The translations under genes and the position numbers were made by a program. From NCBI RefSeq assembly GCF_000695795.1, contig NZ_JNCA01000013.1, positions 1 through 64,000 on the forward strand: DNA of 64,000 nucleotides, read 5' to 3'. The stretch comes from Flavobacterium seoulense. GTDB lineage: Bacteria > Bacteroidota > Bacteroidia > Flavobacteriales > Flavobacteriaceae. The notes under the pieces are model-generated. The model did no database searches and was not told the origin of the DNA. It worked only from the letters and a program-made list of their open reading frames with translations. Shown in pieces: positions 44,201 to 52,910 of this stretch (position 1 is its first letter; every line of letters starts with the position of its first letter).

Positions 44201-45610
44201 TGTAATCTTATCGGTACGACTGGCAAGCCAGAGATTACCACTTTTATCAGTCATCAATCCTCTTACATTATTTTTTTTCCTGCCTGAGGATAAATCTAAT
44301 TTTAGCTTTGAAAATTTCTGCTTATTAAATGTTATTAAATCAAGTCCTTGTCTATAGGAGCAAAACCATAAATTTCCTAGTCGATCAAATGCAGCAGCGT
44401 GCATCACATCAGAAACAACATCTCTGGATTCATCTATAGTATGTGCTATCGAAAGTAATTTATCCTGTTTTTGATCCCAATAAGCCAAAGCTCCATCCCT
44501 CGGCTGTACCCAAACATTTCCATCTGGAGCAGTAATTAAAAATGTTTTTCTCGATACTCCTATCGCCGCCGGATCACTCGTATCTGTTTGCAAATGTTTT
44601 AACTTTCCAGTAACTAAATCAAATCGATATACCCCCGGAGCATTAGTTTCAAACCAAAAATATTGGGAATGCGTTAATCCTAAATACTTAATATTTGAGT
44701 CAGGAAATCCTGCTAAGGTTTTGCTATTGTATGCATCTATTTTTGCGGTTTTAATATCATAATAGCAAATTCCTTGTGTTTTTGTGGTAATAAGAACTTT
44801 ACCACCTTTAACATATTCAATTCTATTGATATCGGCATTTATACTTAACTGAACATCAAAAAAAGTACTCGATTGCTTAGAATAACGTGTTAGTTTACCA
44901 CCAACACCTGCAAACCACAACTCTTCTTTTATTTCCATCACCGAATTATAAGAATACGGTTTTCCCGAAGGTCTTGTCATATTAAAAAAGAAATATTCCG
45001 CTGCGGTGGCATTCTTTTTTAACTTACAAATACCTTTGGTAGTTAAAAACCAAGTAGTTCCGGTAGCATCTTCATAGACATCCTTAAATTTAGCTCCATT
45101 TAATTTTGTCTTATCAAAAGAGATTTCTTTTAATTTTTTATCCGTTTCAACAGCTACAGCAACATTTTTATCTTCTGAAAATAACCATACTCTTCCGGAA
45201 GACATTAACCTGAATTGTTTGAATGAAGTATTCGAATATTTTTTAGAATCAATTTCTAAAGGAGAATGATAGTTTAGAGTCTGAGTGTCAAAATAATAAA
45301 TTTCATCTTGTTCTGACTTGATCCAAATGCGTCCGTTTTTATCAAATTTAAAACCAGAAACTCTATTCGATAATAAATTTAATTTTCCTCTTTGCAGTAC
45401 TTCAAAATTTTGAAAAGTAGTTCCATCATACCTGATTAAACCTATATAAGTTCCTAACCAAATAAACCCTTTTTCATCCTGTTGAATATCAAGAATACGT
45501 GACTGACTTAATTTTGCATCATAAGTAAAACGTTTTAAAACGCCTACAGGCTGTGCAAAACTCAGGGTAAAAATGAAGTAGAAAAAAATGATTATAAAAT
45601 TTCTTTTCAA
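41267..45610 (-). CDS. Hybrid two-component system sensor-regulator (HTCS)
   Basis: A 1447-residue inner-membrane protein that senses a glycan product in the periplasm and activates PUL genes. In order: signal peptide (1-19); two-component-regulator-propeller repeats (about 25-760, e.g. DEKGFIWLGTYIGLIRYDG, NLWFCSYRQGLDL, GRIWVGTRGNGLF); Y_Y_Y domain (about 800-880, YRYKLEGIDKGW); transmembrane helix (about 888-910); HisKA with phosphoacceptor His in DISHEIRTP (about 940); HATPase (VSDNGPGI, TGIGLSIV); receiver with Asp in DIMMPQMDG (about 1247); and a C-terminal AraC-type DNA-binding domain (about 1350-1447). It is a separate transcript next to the SusC/SusD operon, the usual HTCS position. 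Confidence 0.95.
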   Translation of the reverse strand: MKRNFIIIFFYFIFTLSFAQPVGVLKRFTYDAKLSQSRILDIQQDEKGFIWLGTYIGLIRYDGTTFQNFEVLQRGKLNLLSNRVSGFKFDKNGRIWIKSEQDEIYYFDTQTLNYHSPLEIDSKKYSNTSFKQFRLMSSGRVWLFSEDKNVAVAVETDKKLKEISFDKTKLNGAKFKDVYEDATGTTWFLTTKGICKLKKNATAAEYFFFNMTRPSGKPYSYNSVMEIKEELWFAGVGGKLTRYSKQSSTFFDVQLSINADINRIEYVKGGKVLITTKTQGICYYDIKTAKIDAYNSKTLAGFPDSNIKYLGLTHSQYFWFETNAPGVYRFDLVTGKLKHLQTDTSDPAAIGVSRKTFLITAPDGNVWVQPRDGALAYWDQKQDKLLSIAHTIDESRDVVSDVMHAAAFDRLGNLWFCSYRQGLDLITFNKQKFSKLKLDLSSGRKKNNVRGLMTDKSGNLWLASRTDKITLFDSKKRKIGMLGADGSLSANSPGWGADIYHMLQDNRGRIWVGTRGNGLFCLFPTLKPFHYKVIHYKYDESNRYSISSDDIYRIFQSGSGKIYIATWGGGVNAVRESNKGIHFINYRNEWKNYPIKSADRVRSIVESKNQQLFFISSYKLFSFFDNKSSTTKVVFKEFDQVSGNDILDILVTSNNKLALGTNGKGVLLADLNKKEKLEFQYFEEEQIGFPIDGVVAMQEDKQGKIWLMGSNQIVRFDTDKKTYETFPELKSLIGNEIFSEATKSRLLSGEIVVGYSNGAVIFNPEKIKPFQYKPYLAITGFSVNNKELHEINPETPSNPDLLQEVRLEHDQNFFRVQFSALDYVKNENIVYRYKLEGIDKGWNYIKGGQSINYTNLSRGKYTLLISSTNSHNLWVDNQRSIEITILPSIWWTNLALIIYALLAIALFKFIRRTFSTIIKLRNDVQIEKQVSELKMKFFTDISHEIRTPLTMITAPLEKMLTDDEIQDSVKVQLQGIEKNSNRLLNLVNQILDLKRIENRKLEVKAIDLNEFAAKIVDNFREISLQNKIRLEVNSIVKNPVIWADPDSLDKILVNLISNAFKYCHKGDIIQIIIEESENQIVLKVSDNGPGINPVIQKRLFVRFSNYNENPNNPSTGIGLSIVKDLADKHGATVTINSEVGKGSTFELSFLKGYSHFTEDVDIVFEEFEDYLETDASETENEVTPTLSEEIKKGKTVGLVVEDDPELREFIVSVLEKEYKIHVAENGIDGHLKAASLNPDFIISDIMMPQMDGIEMLKLIRNNIATSHIPVILLSAKTAIESKLEGMEYGADEYIDKPFNVSYLKARVKNILEQRKRLQMLYSSGTISEIPGDEPLQISNQDHKFMFQVIKLVKDNVSKTDFSVEELGKLMCMSRASFFNKLKDLTGVSPVVFIRDIRLNEAAEMLKKEDLLIKEICFEVGFSDLKYFGKCFKAKFNYTPAEYRRLYR

Positions 45611-45982
45611 AATATATACTTTTAAAAACCGTACTAATTACAAAAGTATCAAAATTCATCAGCCGTCCTAGATTTGTAGGCCTTCCTAGCAAAATACCCC
45701 TACTTAAATAGCATTTTTTCTCCCTTTTGAATAGATTTTGAACCAAAGAAATAAACACCAAGCGTTACCTCCTACTTCAAATAGCAATTTAGCCCAAACA
45801 AATAAAACTTTAGCCAGTAATTTTGCTTGACTTCAAATCAGAAAATAAAATCTTTTATGAATCAATTAATTAAATCGAATAATATTAACAATCAAATGAA
45901 AAATAACGAATAAATGTGCGTAAATTCCAACGCTGATATGCTATTTACAAATGACCTCTAAAAAAATTATATATACCAATCT
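45611..45982. other. Divergent intergenic region between HTCS and GH3
   Basis: The 372-bp gap contains the HTCS -7 box (45641-45648) and a plus-strand box TAATTTTG at 45818-45825 that would give GH3 a leader of about 150 nt. No shared 25-bp site and no coding sequence were recognised. Confidence 0.45.
45641..45648 (-). promoter_or_regulatory. -7 box of the HTCS gene
   Basis: CAAAAGTA on the plus strand is a minus-strand TACTTTTG box, giving a start near 45634 and a leader of about 24 nt. Confidence 0.5.
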
Positions 45983-48598
45983 ATGAAAAGAATAAACTCA
46001 TTAGTGTTTTTTATAAACCTAATAACCGTAACCACCTTTGCACAGCAAGATTTTAAATTTACAAATCCTGCATTATCTATTGAGCAACGAGTTGATGATC
46101 TAGTTTCCAGAATGACTGTAGACGAAAAAATTAGTCAATTAATGGATTCTTCTCCTGCAATAGAACGTTTGGGCGTACCTGAATACAACTGGTGGAACGA
46201 ATCCTTACATGGAGTTGCAAGAGCTGGCTATGCTACCGTTTTTCCGCAATCTATTTCTATTGCTTCTTCCTGGGATCGCCAATTGATTTTTGATGTTGCC
46301 AATGTTATTTCTGACGAAGCCCGTGCTAAAAACAACGAATATTTAAGAAGAGGACAACACGGAATGTATCAGGGATTAACATTCTGGTCGCCTAATGTCA
46401 ATATTTTCCGTGATCCGCGTTGGGGTCGTGGTCATGAAACTTATGGTGAAGATCCTTACCTTACCAGTCAATTAGGACTTAACTACGTTAATGGACTTCA
46501 GGGAACTGATTCCAAATACCTAAAAGTTGTGGCTACAGCTAAGCATTACGCTGTACATTCAGGGCCTGAACCATCACGACATGAATTTAATGCTGAAACT
46601 AGCAATATTGACCTTTACGAAACTTATCTTCCTGCATTCCGTACATTAGTAAAAGAAGGAAATGTATATTCGGTAATGGGAGCTTATAACCGTTTTAGAG
46701 GAGAATCAGCAAGTGCAAGTCCGTTTTTATTTAATATTCTTCGAAAAGACTGGGGATTTAATGGTTATATCGTTTCTGATTGTGGAGCTGTAGTTGATAT
46801 CTGGAAATACCATAAAATTACTCCCGATGCAGCATCAGCTTCGGCATTGGCAGTAAAAACAGGATTGGATTTAGAATGCGGAAGCAATTATAAATCATTA
46901 AAAGAAGCATTAAATAAAAAGTTACTATCTGAATCTGATATTGACATCACATTAAAACGTTTATTTACTGCCCGATTTAAACTGGGTATGTTTGATCCGG
47001 TCGAAATGGTGTCTTATGCCCAAATTCCTTTTTCGGTAAACAATAATGCTGCCCATGATTATTTAGCGCGAGTAGCTTCTCAAAAAAGTATTGTTCTTTT
47101 GAAAAATCAAAATCAAACACTGCCTCTTTCTAAAGAAATTAAAACTGTTGCTGTTATAGGTCCAAATGCTAATGATGTTCAGTCTTTATGGGGAAATTAC
47201 AGCGGAATTCCAAGTAACCCGGTAACTGTTCTAAAAGGTATCCAAAATAAATTAGAACCAAATGCAAAAGTTTTGTATGCCAAAGGTACTGATCTTGCTA
47301 AAGGAGTTCCTGAAATGAAAGTAATTCCATCTGTTAATTTTCAAAACGAAAACGGTACACAAGGATTAACTGCCGAATATTTTGCCAATACTAAATGGGA
47401 AGGAAAACCTCTTTTTACACGTATCGATGACAATGTCGATTTTCACTGGGATATTAACACACCAGATCCTCGATTGAAAATGGGTAATTACAGTGTGAAA
47501 TGGAATGGTTATCTTGTGGTTCAAAAAACAGGAACTTATTCTATTTCAGAATGGTCAAAACCTTTTATGACTGTCGAAATTGAAGGCGGAAAAAATACTG
47601 GTGGAAAAAATAACCATCATCCACGCATTAGAGCACAAAAAGTAGAATTAGAAGCCGGAAAAAAATATAAAATTGAAGTAAAATACCAGAATTTTTATGG
47701 CGATGCAATAGCGCAATTATTATGGTCTGAACCTCAGGAAAATTTATTGCAGGAAGCTACTCAGGTAGCCAATCAAGCCGATGCAATTGTTCTGGTATTA
47801 GGTTTAAATGAACGTTTAGAAGGCGAAGAAATGAAAGTAGAAGCTGATGGTTTTGATGGTGGAGACCGCACCAGCTTAAATCTGCCTTCTAACCAGGAAG
47901 AATTAATGAAAGCGATGGTAGCCACAGGAAAACCTGTAACCTTAGTTTTAATTAACGGAAGTGCACTTTCAATCAACTGGGCAAATGATAATGTTCCCGC
48001 TATTTTAACTGCCGGTTATCCTGGTCAGCAAGGAGGAAATGCCATTGCCGATGTCCTTTTTGGCGATTACAATCCTGCGGGTCGTTTACCGGTTACTTAT
48101 TATAAATCTGTCGATCAGCTTCCTGATTTTGAAAATTATGACATGAAAGGTCGTACGTATCGTTATTTCGATAAAAAACCATTGTATCCTTTTGGATTTG
48201 GTTTAAGCTACACCAAATTCAAATACAGTAATATTCAGATTCCAACTAATATTACTACTGAAAAAGATTTTGAAGTAACTGTTGATGTAACAAATGCAGG
48301 TGATCGTGACGGTGATGAAGTGGTTGAATTATACTTAAAAGACGAGAAAGCTTCTACTCCACGTCCAATATGGCAATTAGAAGGTTTTGAGCGTATTCAT
48401 TTGAAAAAAGGAGAAACAAAAACGGTAAATTTCAAGATTACACCTAGACAACTTTCGATGATTAATAAAAAAGACCAGCGCGTTATTGAATCAGGATGGT
48501 TTACAATTGCTGTTGGCGGTAAATTACCTGACGGATCAACCGATATTCAAAGTGGCCGATTTAAAATTAATACCGGATCAACTTTATCTGATAAATAA
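45983..48598 (+). CDS. Glycoside hydrolase family 3 with PA14 insert (beta-xylosidase/beta-glucosidase type)
   Basis: An 871-residue exported GH3 enzyme with a signal peptide (1-20). The N-terminal barrel holds TFWSPNVNIFRDPRWGRGHETYGEDP, then KHYAVHSGPE and the nucleophile Asp in YIVSDCGAVVD (about 266). A PA14 carbohydrate-binding domain (about 456-580, YFANTKWEGKPLF) is inserted in the C-terminal alpha/beta domain, followed by a fibronectin-like domain (about 762-860). The ENE..GDRTSL-type loop reads GFDGGDRTSLNLP. It is transcribed alone, opposite to the HTCS. GH3 members of this layout often release xylose or glucose from oligosaccharides; the exact substrate is unknown. Confidence 0.9.
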   Translation: MKRINSLVFFINLITVTTFAQQDFKFTNPALSIEQRVDDLVSRMTVDEKISQLMDSSPAIERLGVPEYNWWNESLHGVARAGYATVFPQSISIASSWDRQLIFDVANVISDEARAKNNEYLRRGQHGMYQGLTFWSPNVNIFRDPRWGRGHETYGEDPYLTSQLGLNYVNGLQGTDSKYLKVVATAKHYAVHSGPEPSRHEFNAETSNIDLYETYLPAFRTLVKEGNVYSVMGAYNRFRGESASASPFLFNILRKDWGFNGYIVSDCGAVVDIWKYHKITPDAASASALAVKTGLDLECGSNYKSLKEALNKKLLSESDIDITLKRLFTARFKLGMFDPVEMVSYAQIPFSVNNNAAHDYLARVASQKSIVLLKNQNQTLPLSKEIKTVAVIGPNANDVQSLWGNYSGIPSNPVTVLKGIQNKLEPNAKVLYAKGTDLAKGVPEMKVIPSVNFQNENGTQGLTAEYFANTKWEGKPLFTRIDDNVDFHWDINTPDPRLKMGNYSVKWNGYLVVQKTGTYSISEWSKPFMTVEIEGGKNTGGKNNHHPRIRAQKVELEAGKKYKIEVKYQNFYGDAIAQLLWSEPQENLLQEATQVANQADAIVLVLGLNERLEGEEMKVEADGFDGGDRTSLNLPSNQEELMKAMVATGKPVTLVLINGSALSINWANDNVPAILTAGYPGQQGGNAIADVLFGDYNPAGRLPVTYYKSVDQLPDFENYDMKGRTYRYFDKKPLYPFGFGLSYTKFKYSNIQIPTNITTEKDFEVTVDVTNAGDRDGDEVVELYLKDEKASTPRPIWQLEGFERIHLKKGETKTVNFKITPRQLSMINKKDQRVIESGWFTIAVGGKLPDGSTDIQSGRFKINTGSTLSDK

Positions 48599-48604
48599 AC
48601 AAAT

Positions 48605-48636
48605 AAGGGACTTCAATTAAATGAAGTCCCTTTTTT
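48605..48636 (+). terminator. Terminator of the GH3 gene
   Basis: AAGGGACTTCA (48605-48615) pairs with TGAAGTCCCTT (48622-48632), followed by a T run. It lies 7 bp beyond the stop codon. Confidence 0.88.
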
Positions 48637-48655
48637 ATAATACATGAATCGTTAA

Positions 48656-49339
48656 TTATAAATAATTATTCGATTCTATATAAGTTTTAAAATTCATAAT
48701 ATCATCCTTAATTAATTTTTCAAAATAAGGATTCAAAAATTTTGCAGCTGCTTCACCGGCAACTCCCAGTGGAGCGTGATAAGAAATAGTGATGTCTATT
48801 TCGGTAGTTTTTCCTATTGGTTTAAAAACAACTTTTCCAGTGTTTTCAATAGTTGAATCAGCAAGCGATTGCCAGCTTAACATTTGATTTTCTTCATCTT
48901 TAATTATTCTGGCTTTCCATGATAATTTTCCAATTCCTGCCGGACCTTTGGCAGTCCATTCTGAAAGCTTTGAATCTATCGTTTTTACTGATTCCAGATG
49001 GTTCATAAATCTTGGTAAGTTTTCTAGATTACGCCAAAAACCATACACTTCGTTAACTGGTTTATTAATTAAACTATTGATACGAATATTTACATTAGAT
49101 GTTTTATCATTTTTAAGATGATCAACCGCATCATAAACCGGGCAATAACCTGAAACACCTCTAAGCAGCATTGCGCTTCCTGAGGTTATTTTTCCGGCGC
49201 ATTTTTCTTCTTTTGAAATTCCTTTGTATAATAGATAAGCGCCAGCTGTAATCATTGCAATCCTTTCCAGTTTTGATACATTGGTTTTTAAGCCTAACAT
49301 ATTGTGGTGTTGTGTCGGTGAGAATGTTCTTGTTTCCAT
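48656..49339 (-). CDS. SRPBCC-fold protein with N-terminal DUF2892
   Basis: A 227-residue protein. The N-terminus (about 15-75) is a DUF2892-type hydrophobic hairpin (IAMITAGAYLLYKGI and SAMLLRGVSGYCPVY); the rest is an SRPBCC/polyketide-cyclase-like domain (VNEVYGFWRNLENLPRFMNHL, YHAPLGVAGEAAAKF). Family members bind hydrophobic ligands, but the ligand is unknown. It is a single-gene unit at the left end of the stress-like cluster, and its promoter (49387-49450) has the 14-bp element at the 42-bp spacing. Confidence 0.85.
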   Translation of the reverse strand: METRTFSPTQHHNMLGLKTNVSKLERIAMITAGAYLLYKGISKEEKCAGKITSGSAMLLRGVSGYCPVYDAVDHLKNDKTSNVNIRINSLINKPVNEVYGFWRNLENLPRFMNHLESVKTIDSKLSEWTAKGPAGIGKLSWKARIIKDEENQMLSWQSLADSTIENTGKVVFKPIGKTTEIDITISYHAPLGVAGEAAAKFLNPYFEKLIKDDIMNFKTYIESNNYL

Positions 49340-49386
49340 AATTTCTTTTTTTAATATTCGAATAAAAGTTTGACTAATCTATGTTC

Positions 49387-49450
49387 CAAATCTATAAGTC
49401 CAATTAACCTTTATTTTATAGAATTAAGCAGTTTAATTACATAATTATCA
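49387..49450 (-). promoter_or_regulatory. 14-bp element plus -7 box, SRPBCC gene
   Basis: Plus strand: CAAATCTA (49387-49394, minus-strand TAGATTTG), 42 bp, then TTACATAATTATCA (49437-49450). The element matches the consensus TTATATAATTACCA at 12 of 14 positions. Confidence 0.65.
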
Positions 49451-49458
49451 GATTGTAA

Positions 49459-52299
49459 TTAATTGACTGGTATATAAATAACCATTGTGGTACCCGAATT
49501 TATTTCGCTAATTCCTTTAATAAAACCACGATGATTTGCTACTATTTTTTGTGCCAATGTAAGTCCGAGGCCACTGCCTTTATAGTTACTTGTAGTATTC
49601 AATCGATAAAAAGGTTCAAAAATTCTGGATTCAAAACATTTTTCGAAACCAATTCCATTATCGCTAACACAAATTTTTACATAATTCGTATCTGGATTAC
49701 CTCCCATTTCTGCAATTTCTTTACTACAAGGCTGTTCGGTTTGAATTTTTATTTCTGGCACAACATCTTTTTTAGAATACCTAATTGCATTGGTTATTAA
49801 GTTGGCAAACAATTGTTGGATTTGGTTTGGAATCACATTCAATTCAGGAAATGGTGCAACAGAAACAACTGCGTTTTTCTCGGAAATAGCATCTTTTAGA
49901 TCACGAATACTTTTTTTCAAAAGTGTATTTAAATCGGTCTTTTTATATTCTTTTTCAAGATAATTCACTCTCGAATAATTAATAAGGTCATTGATAAGCT
50001 GCGTCATATTTAGAATCAGACTTTGCACGCGCTCTAAATCATGCCTGCTGGATTCACTGATATTTTTTTCGTTTTCAACAATTCTTTTGCAAAACATGTG
50101 AATTTTTCGAAGAGGTTCTTCTAGATAGTGAGTAGCCGAAGATGTAAATGCTTCTAATTGTTTGTTTTGTTTTTCTAATTCTACTTTTTTCATATTCAAC
50201 AGCTCATTAGCATCGACTAAACTGCTAATATCATTGAAGGTTAGGAGAACTAAATTGGGTGAATTTTGTATCTGACGTGCATTTACCAGCAATGTTTTTT
50301 TACCAACACTGGCACAAGTCATATCAACTCTAAAGTTTTCAATAATTTCTTCATTATTGATTACTCTTTTAATTTGCTCTTTAAAGTCTGAAATGTTCCA
50401 TTGTGCGTTTTCTATTTCAAAAAACAGATGATTCTCTATCTCTTCATCGGTTGTTTTAAAATACTTGAAAAACGCCGGATTAGCACTTTTTACAACACAC
50501 TCTTTATCAATTACTAATAATGGTTCGTGAATAGTTTTAATAATCGATTCTGAATAATACTGTATGTTTACCAATTGTTTTTGGTACTCCTGAAGCTCAT
50601 CATTTACACACAACAATTCTTCATTATTAGATTTTAATTCCTGAGTTGCGAGTTCTAATTTATCATCTATTTTATGAATTTCAACTGATTCAGTTACGTC
50701 TTCATTAAGCTTAATAGTTGCTCGTAACTGTGATAATTCTTTCTCTAACTCATCAATTCTATTTTGAGTTTGAATTTTTTTAGCTGCTTCATTTTCGAAT
50801 GAATTGCTTTTTGCAGTTTGTATTACATCTGAAGAAAAGTAACCTGAAACAATCTTTCGGGCAAAAATACTTTGCTGATTTTGTTTATTTTCAAATAAAT
50901 ACGAAGCCTTATTTACAGTTTCTGAATTTCCCAGAAGCAGCAATCCATTTTGTTTTAGTGAATAATGAAAAGAAGCCAATACTTTATTTTGTAAAACAGC
51001 TTTAAAATGCAGTAATACATTGCGACAGCTTATTAAATCGATTTTTGCAAATGGAGGATCTTTTACAAGATTATGAACTGCAAAAATACACTTGTCACGA
51101 ATTATTTTTTTAACATGGTATTGTCCATTATTTTTAGAGAAATATTTTTGCAATCGCTCTTTCGAAATGTGCTGCACATCATAAGTAGAATAAAGAGCTG
51201 CTCTGGCTTTTGCAATACTTTTTTCGGAAAGATCAGAAGCAATAATTTGGAATTTTAAGTCTTCATTATTCGTTTGCAATAAATACTCATGCATACAAAT
51301 TGCCAGCGAATACGCTTCTTCTCCAGTTGCACAGCCTGCGACCCAAATACGTAAAGCTGCATTAGTTTTATTTTCTGTTAATGACGGGAAAACACTAGTA
51401 TTCAAATTGTCAAAAAAATGACGGTCTCTAAAAAAGTAACTTGCAGTAATTAATAAATCATCATGCAATATTTGCTGTTCTTTTTTATTATTTTGAATTA
51501 AACTGTAGTAACTTTCTAAAGTATCTTTTTGCATTATTACCATTCTTATGGCAATACGACGCCTAATAGTTGCTTGCTTATAATTACTGAAATCGTTTCC
51601 TGTTTTAAATAAAATAAGCTGAACAATCTTAGTGTAGATTTCTTGTTGATCCTTAGGTAAATGCTCTTCTTCATTATAAGCCAGGTTGAGAATGAATTTT
51701 TCCTTAATTTGTAATAATTCGGCAGGAACATCATCTGGTTTTACTACAATATCGGCATCATAAATATCAATAACGGTTTGTGAAATACCTTTGTATTCTG
51801 CTGTTTCCGGATTTTGTAATAAGGTAACTCCTCCTAACTCTTTAATTTTTTTAAATCCCAATATGCCATCTAAAATAGTATCTGAAAGTAACATTATGCC
51901 TGTAAAATAACTTTTATAAACCTTAGCAAGTGATTCAAAAAAGAGATCAACAGTATTGTTTTGTCTTTCGTTACGTGTATTTCTTTTTAATTGTAACACA
52001 CCGTCCATTATGGTAAGTGTATTATTTTCAGGCATGATATAAATATTATTAGGTTCTAAATTTATTTCATGTATAATTTCGTGAACAGGAATCTGGGCAT
52101 ATTGTGCTATTATTTCGGATAGGTTGTTTGAAAAATTTGCAGAAAAATACGGCGAAATAATATAAGCCATTCCAGAATTTTGAGCAATTCCTGAAACTAT
52201 TTTGTTTATAATATCTAATCCTCCCGCAACTGTAGCTATACCTACAACAGGGAAATTTAAAATATTTTCTTGTATGTTTTCTATATTAGGGACAGTCAT
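49459..52299 (-). CDS. CheB-like/CheR methyltransferase/PAS/histidine kinase protein
   Basis: A 946-residue cytoplasmic signalling protein. CheB-like domain (about 10-185), CheR methyltransferase (about 205-470; RIWVAGCATGEEAYSLAI for SAM binding, YFFRDRHFF), long coiled coil (about 510-590), PAS domain (about 590-690), HisKA with His in SATHYLEEPLRKI (about 725) and HATPase (VSDNGIGF, GSGLGLTLA). The CheB catalytic Ser (normally GASAGG) reads ATVAGG and the usual His after the second strand reads SPYF, so esterase activity is probably lost. The residue after the kinase His is Tyr instead of Asp/Glu. No chemotaxis genes are near. The frame opens at a TTG (52305); the ATG at 52299 was preferred. 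Confidence 0.88.
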   Translation of the reverse strand: MTVPNIENIQENILNFPVVGIATVAGGLDIINKIVSGIAQNSGMAYIISPYFSANFSNNLSEIIAQYAQIPVHEIIHEINLEPNNIYIMPENNTLTIMDGVLQLKRNTRNERQNNTVDLFFESLAKVYKSYFTGIMLLSDTILDGILGFKKIKELGGVTLLQNPETAEYKGISQTVIDIYDADIVVKPDDVPAELLQIKEKFILNLAYNEEEHLPKDQQEIYTKIVQLILFKTGNDFSNYKQATIRRRIAIRMVIMQKDTLESYYSLIQNNKKEQQILHDDLLITASYFFRDRHFFDNLNTSVFPSLTENKTNAALRIWVAGCATGEEAYSLAICMHEYLLQTNNEDLKFQIIASDLSEKSIAKARAALYSTYDVQHISKERLQKYFSKNNGQYHVKKIIRDKCIFAVHNLVKDPPFAKIDLISCRNVLLHFKAVLQNKVLASFHYSLKQNGLLLLGNSETVNKASYLFENKQNQQSIFARKIVSGYFSSDVIQTAKSNSFENEAAKKIQTQNRIDELEKELSQLRATIKLNEDVTESVEIHKIDDKLELATQELKSNNEELLCVNDELQEYQKQLVNIQYYSESIIKTIHEPLLVIDKECVVKSANPAFFKYFKTTDEEIENHLFFEIENAQWNISDFKEQIKRVINNEEIIENFRVDMTCASVGKKTLLVNARQIQNSPNLVLLTFNDISSLVDANELLNMKKVELEKQNKQLEAFTSSATHYLEEPLRKIHMFCKRIVENEKNISESSRHDLERVQSLILNMTQLINDLINYSRVNYLEKEYKKTDLNTLLKKSIRDLKDAISEKNAVVSVAPFPELNVIPNQIQQLFANLITNAIRYSKKDVVPEIKIQTEQPCSKEIAEMGGNPDTNYVKICVSDNGIGFEKCFESRIFEPFYRLNTTSNYKGSGLGLTLAQKIVANHRGFIKGISEINSGTTMVIYIPVN

Positions 52300-52346
52300 A
52301 ATCAATTTTATATCTTGATATCTATATCTAATTTTTTTCTCTCAAC

Positions 52347-52371
52347 AAAAAAACCGCTTGGTATTAAGCGG
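52347..52371 (-). terminator. Terminator of the acidic-protein gene
   Basis: CCGCTT (52354-52359) pairs with AAGCGG (52366-52371); on the minus strand seven T follow. It separates the acidic-protein gene from the CheB/CheR-kinase gene. Confidence 0.75.
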
Positions 52372-52394
52372 CCTTTTCTATTTTAATAAAGTGA

Positions 52395-52793
52395 TTAAAA
52401 TATACGTGGATCTTTAGGATCTGTGTTATCAAAATCATCTTCATTAAGATCATCTTCGTTAAAATCATTTTCTTCGAAATCATCTCTATCAATATCTTCT
52501 TCGTCAAGATCGGTTTCTTCAAAATCATCTTTAACAAAATCGTCATCGTTTTCCAGAGGACCTTCCTCATCATCAATAGGGTCTTCTTCGTCAATTCCGT
52601 GTTCATCGTCAAGACTATCATTATTATCATAATCGTCTTCATCTATTAAACGTTGATTGATGCGTTCCTCTTCTTCATTCGTTAATGAATTGTCTACCGG
52701 ATTTACATCTAAATCGTCTTCTCTGTATTGGTTTCTTTCATTTTGAGAATACTGATCATCCTGATTGTAGTTCTCTCTTTCGTCTATATTCAT
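52395..52793 (-). CDS. Highly acidic protein with a strict five-residue repeat
   Basis: A 132-residue, Asp/Glu/Asn-rich protein with no signal or membrane segment. Residues 85-126 have a strict period of five: hydrophobic Phe/Leu/Ile at 86, 91, 96, 101, 106, 111, 116 and 121, each preceded by Asp (units such as DDFEE, TDLDE, EDIDR, NDFNE, DDLNE). The DNA shows matching 15-bp imperfect repeats at about 52410-52540. The pattern is like pentapeptide-repeat proteins, A(D/N)LXX, but with acidic or polar residues where Ala is usual, so an ordinary beta-helix is doubtful; disorder or cation binding is possible. No family is recognised. It is a single gene with the 14-bp-element promoter. Confidence 0.75.
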   Translation of the reverse strand: MNIDERENYNQDDQYSQNERNQYREDDLDVNPVDNSLTNEEEERINQRLIDEDDYDNNDSLDDEHGIDEEDPIDDEEGPLENDDDFVKDDFEETDLDEEDIDRDDFEENDFNEDDLNEDDFDNTDPKDPRIF

Positions 52794-52834
52794 AATAATA
52801 AGTTTTAAAAGATTATTTTTAGAATTTATAATGG

Positions 52835-52898
52835 TAAATATATTTTTTAAAAGGGCCTGTATTTTATATAATATTGATATCTAATTATATAATTACCA
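52835..52898 (-). promoter_or_regulatory. 14-bp element plus -7 box, acidic-protein gene
   Basis: Plus strand: TAAATATA (52835-52842; one mismatch from CAAAnnTA), 42 bp, then TTATATAATTACCA (52885-52898), the reference form. Around it TAATTATATAATTA (52882-52895) is a perfect palindrome. Confidence 0.6.
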
Positions 52899-52910
52899 TT
52901 TGAAAGAGAT

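Noticed and set aside
45519..45761. Minus-strand frame across the HTCS start and its promoter
   Set aside because: It overlaps the HTCS signal peptide out of frame and contains the HTCS -7 box.
52364..52642. Alternative frames on both strands through the acidic-protein gene
   Set aside because: Low-complexity 15-bp repeats keep several frames open; only the acidic frame has a sensible start and its own promoter.
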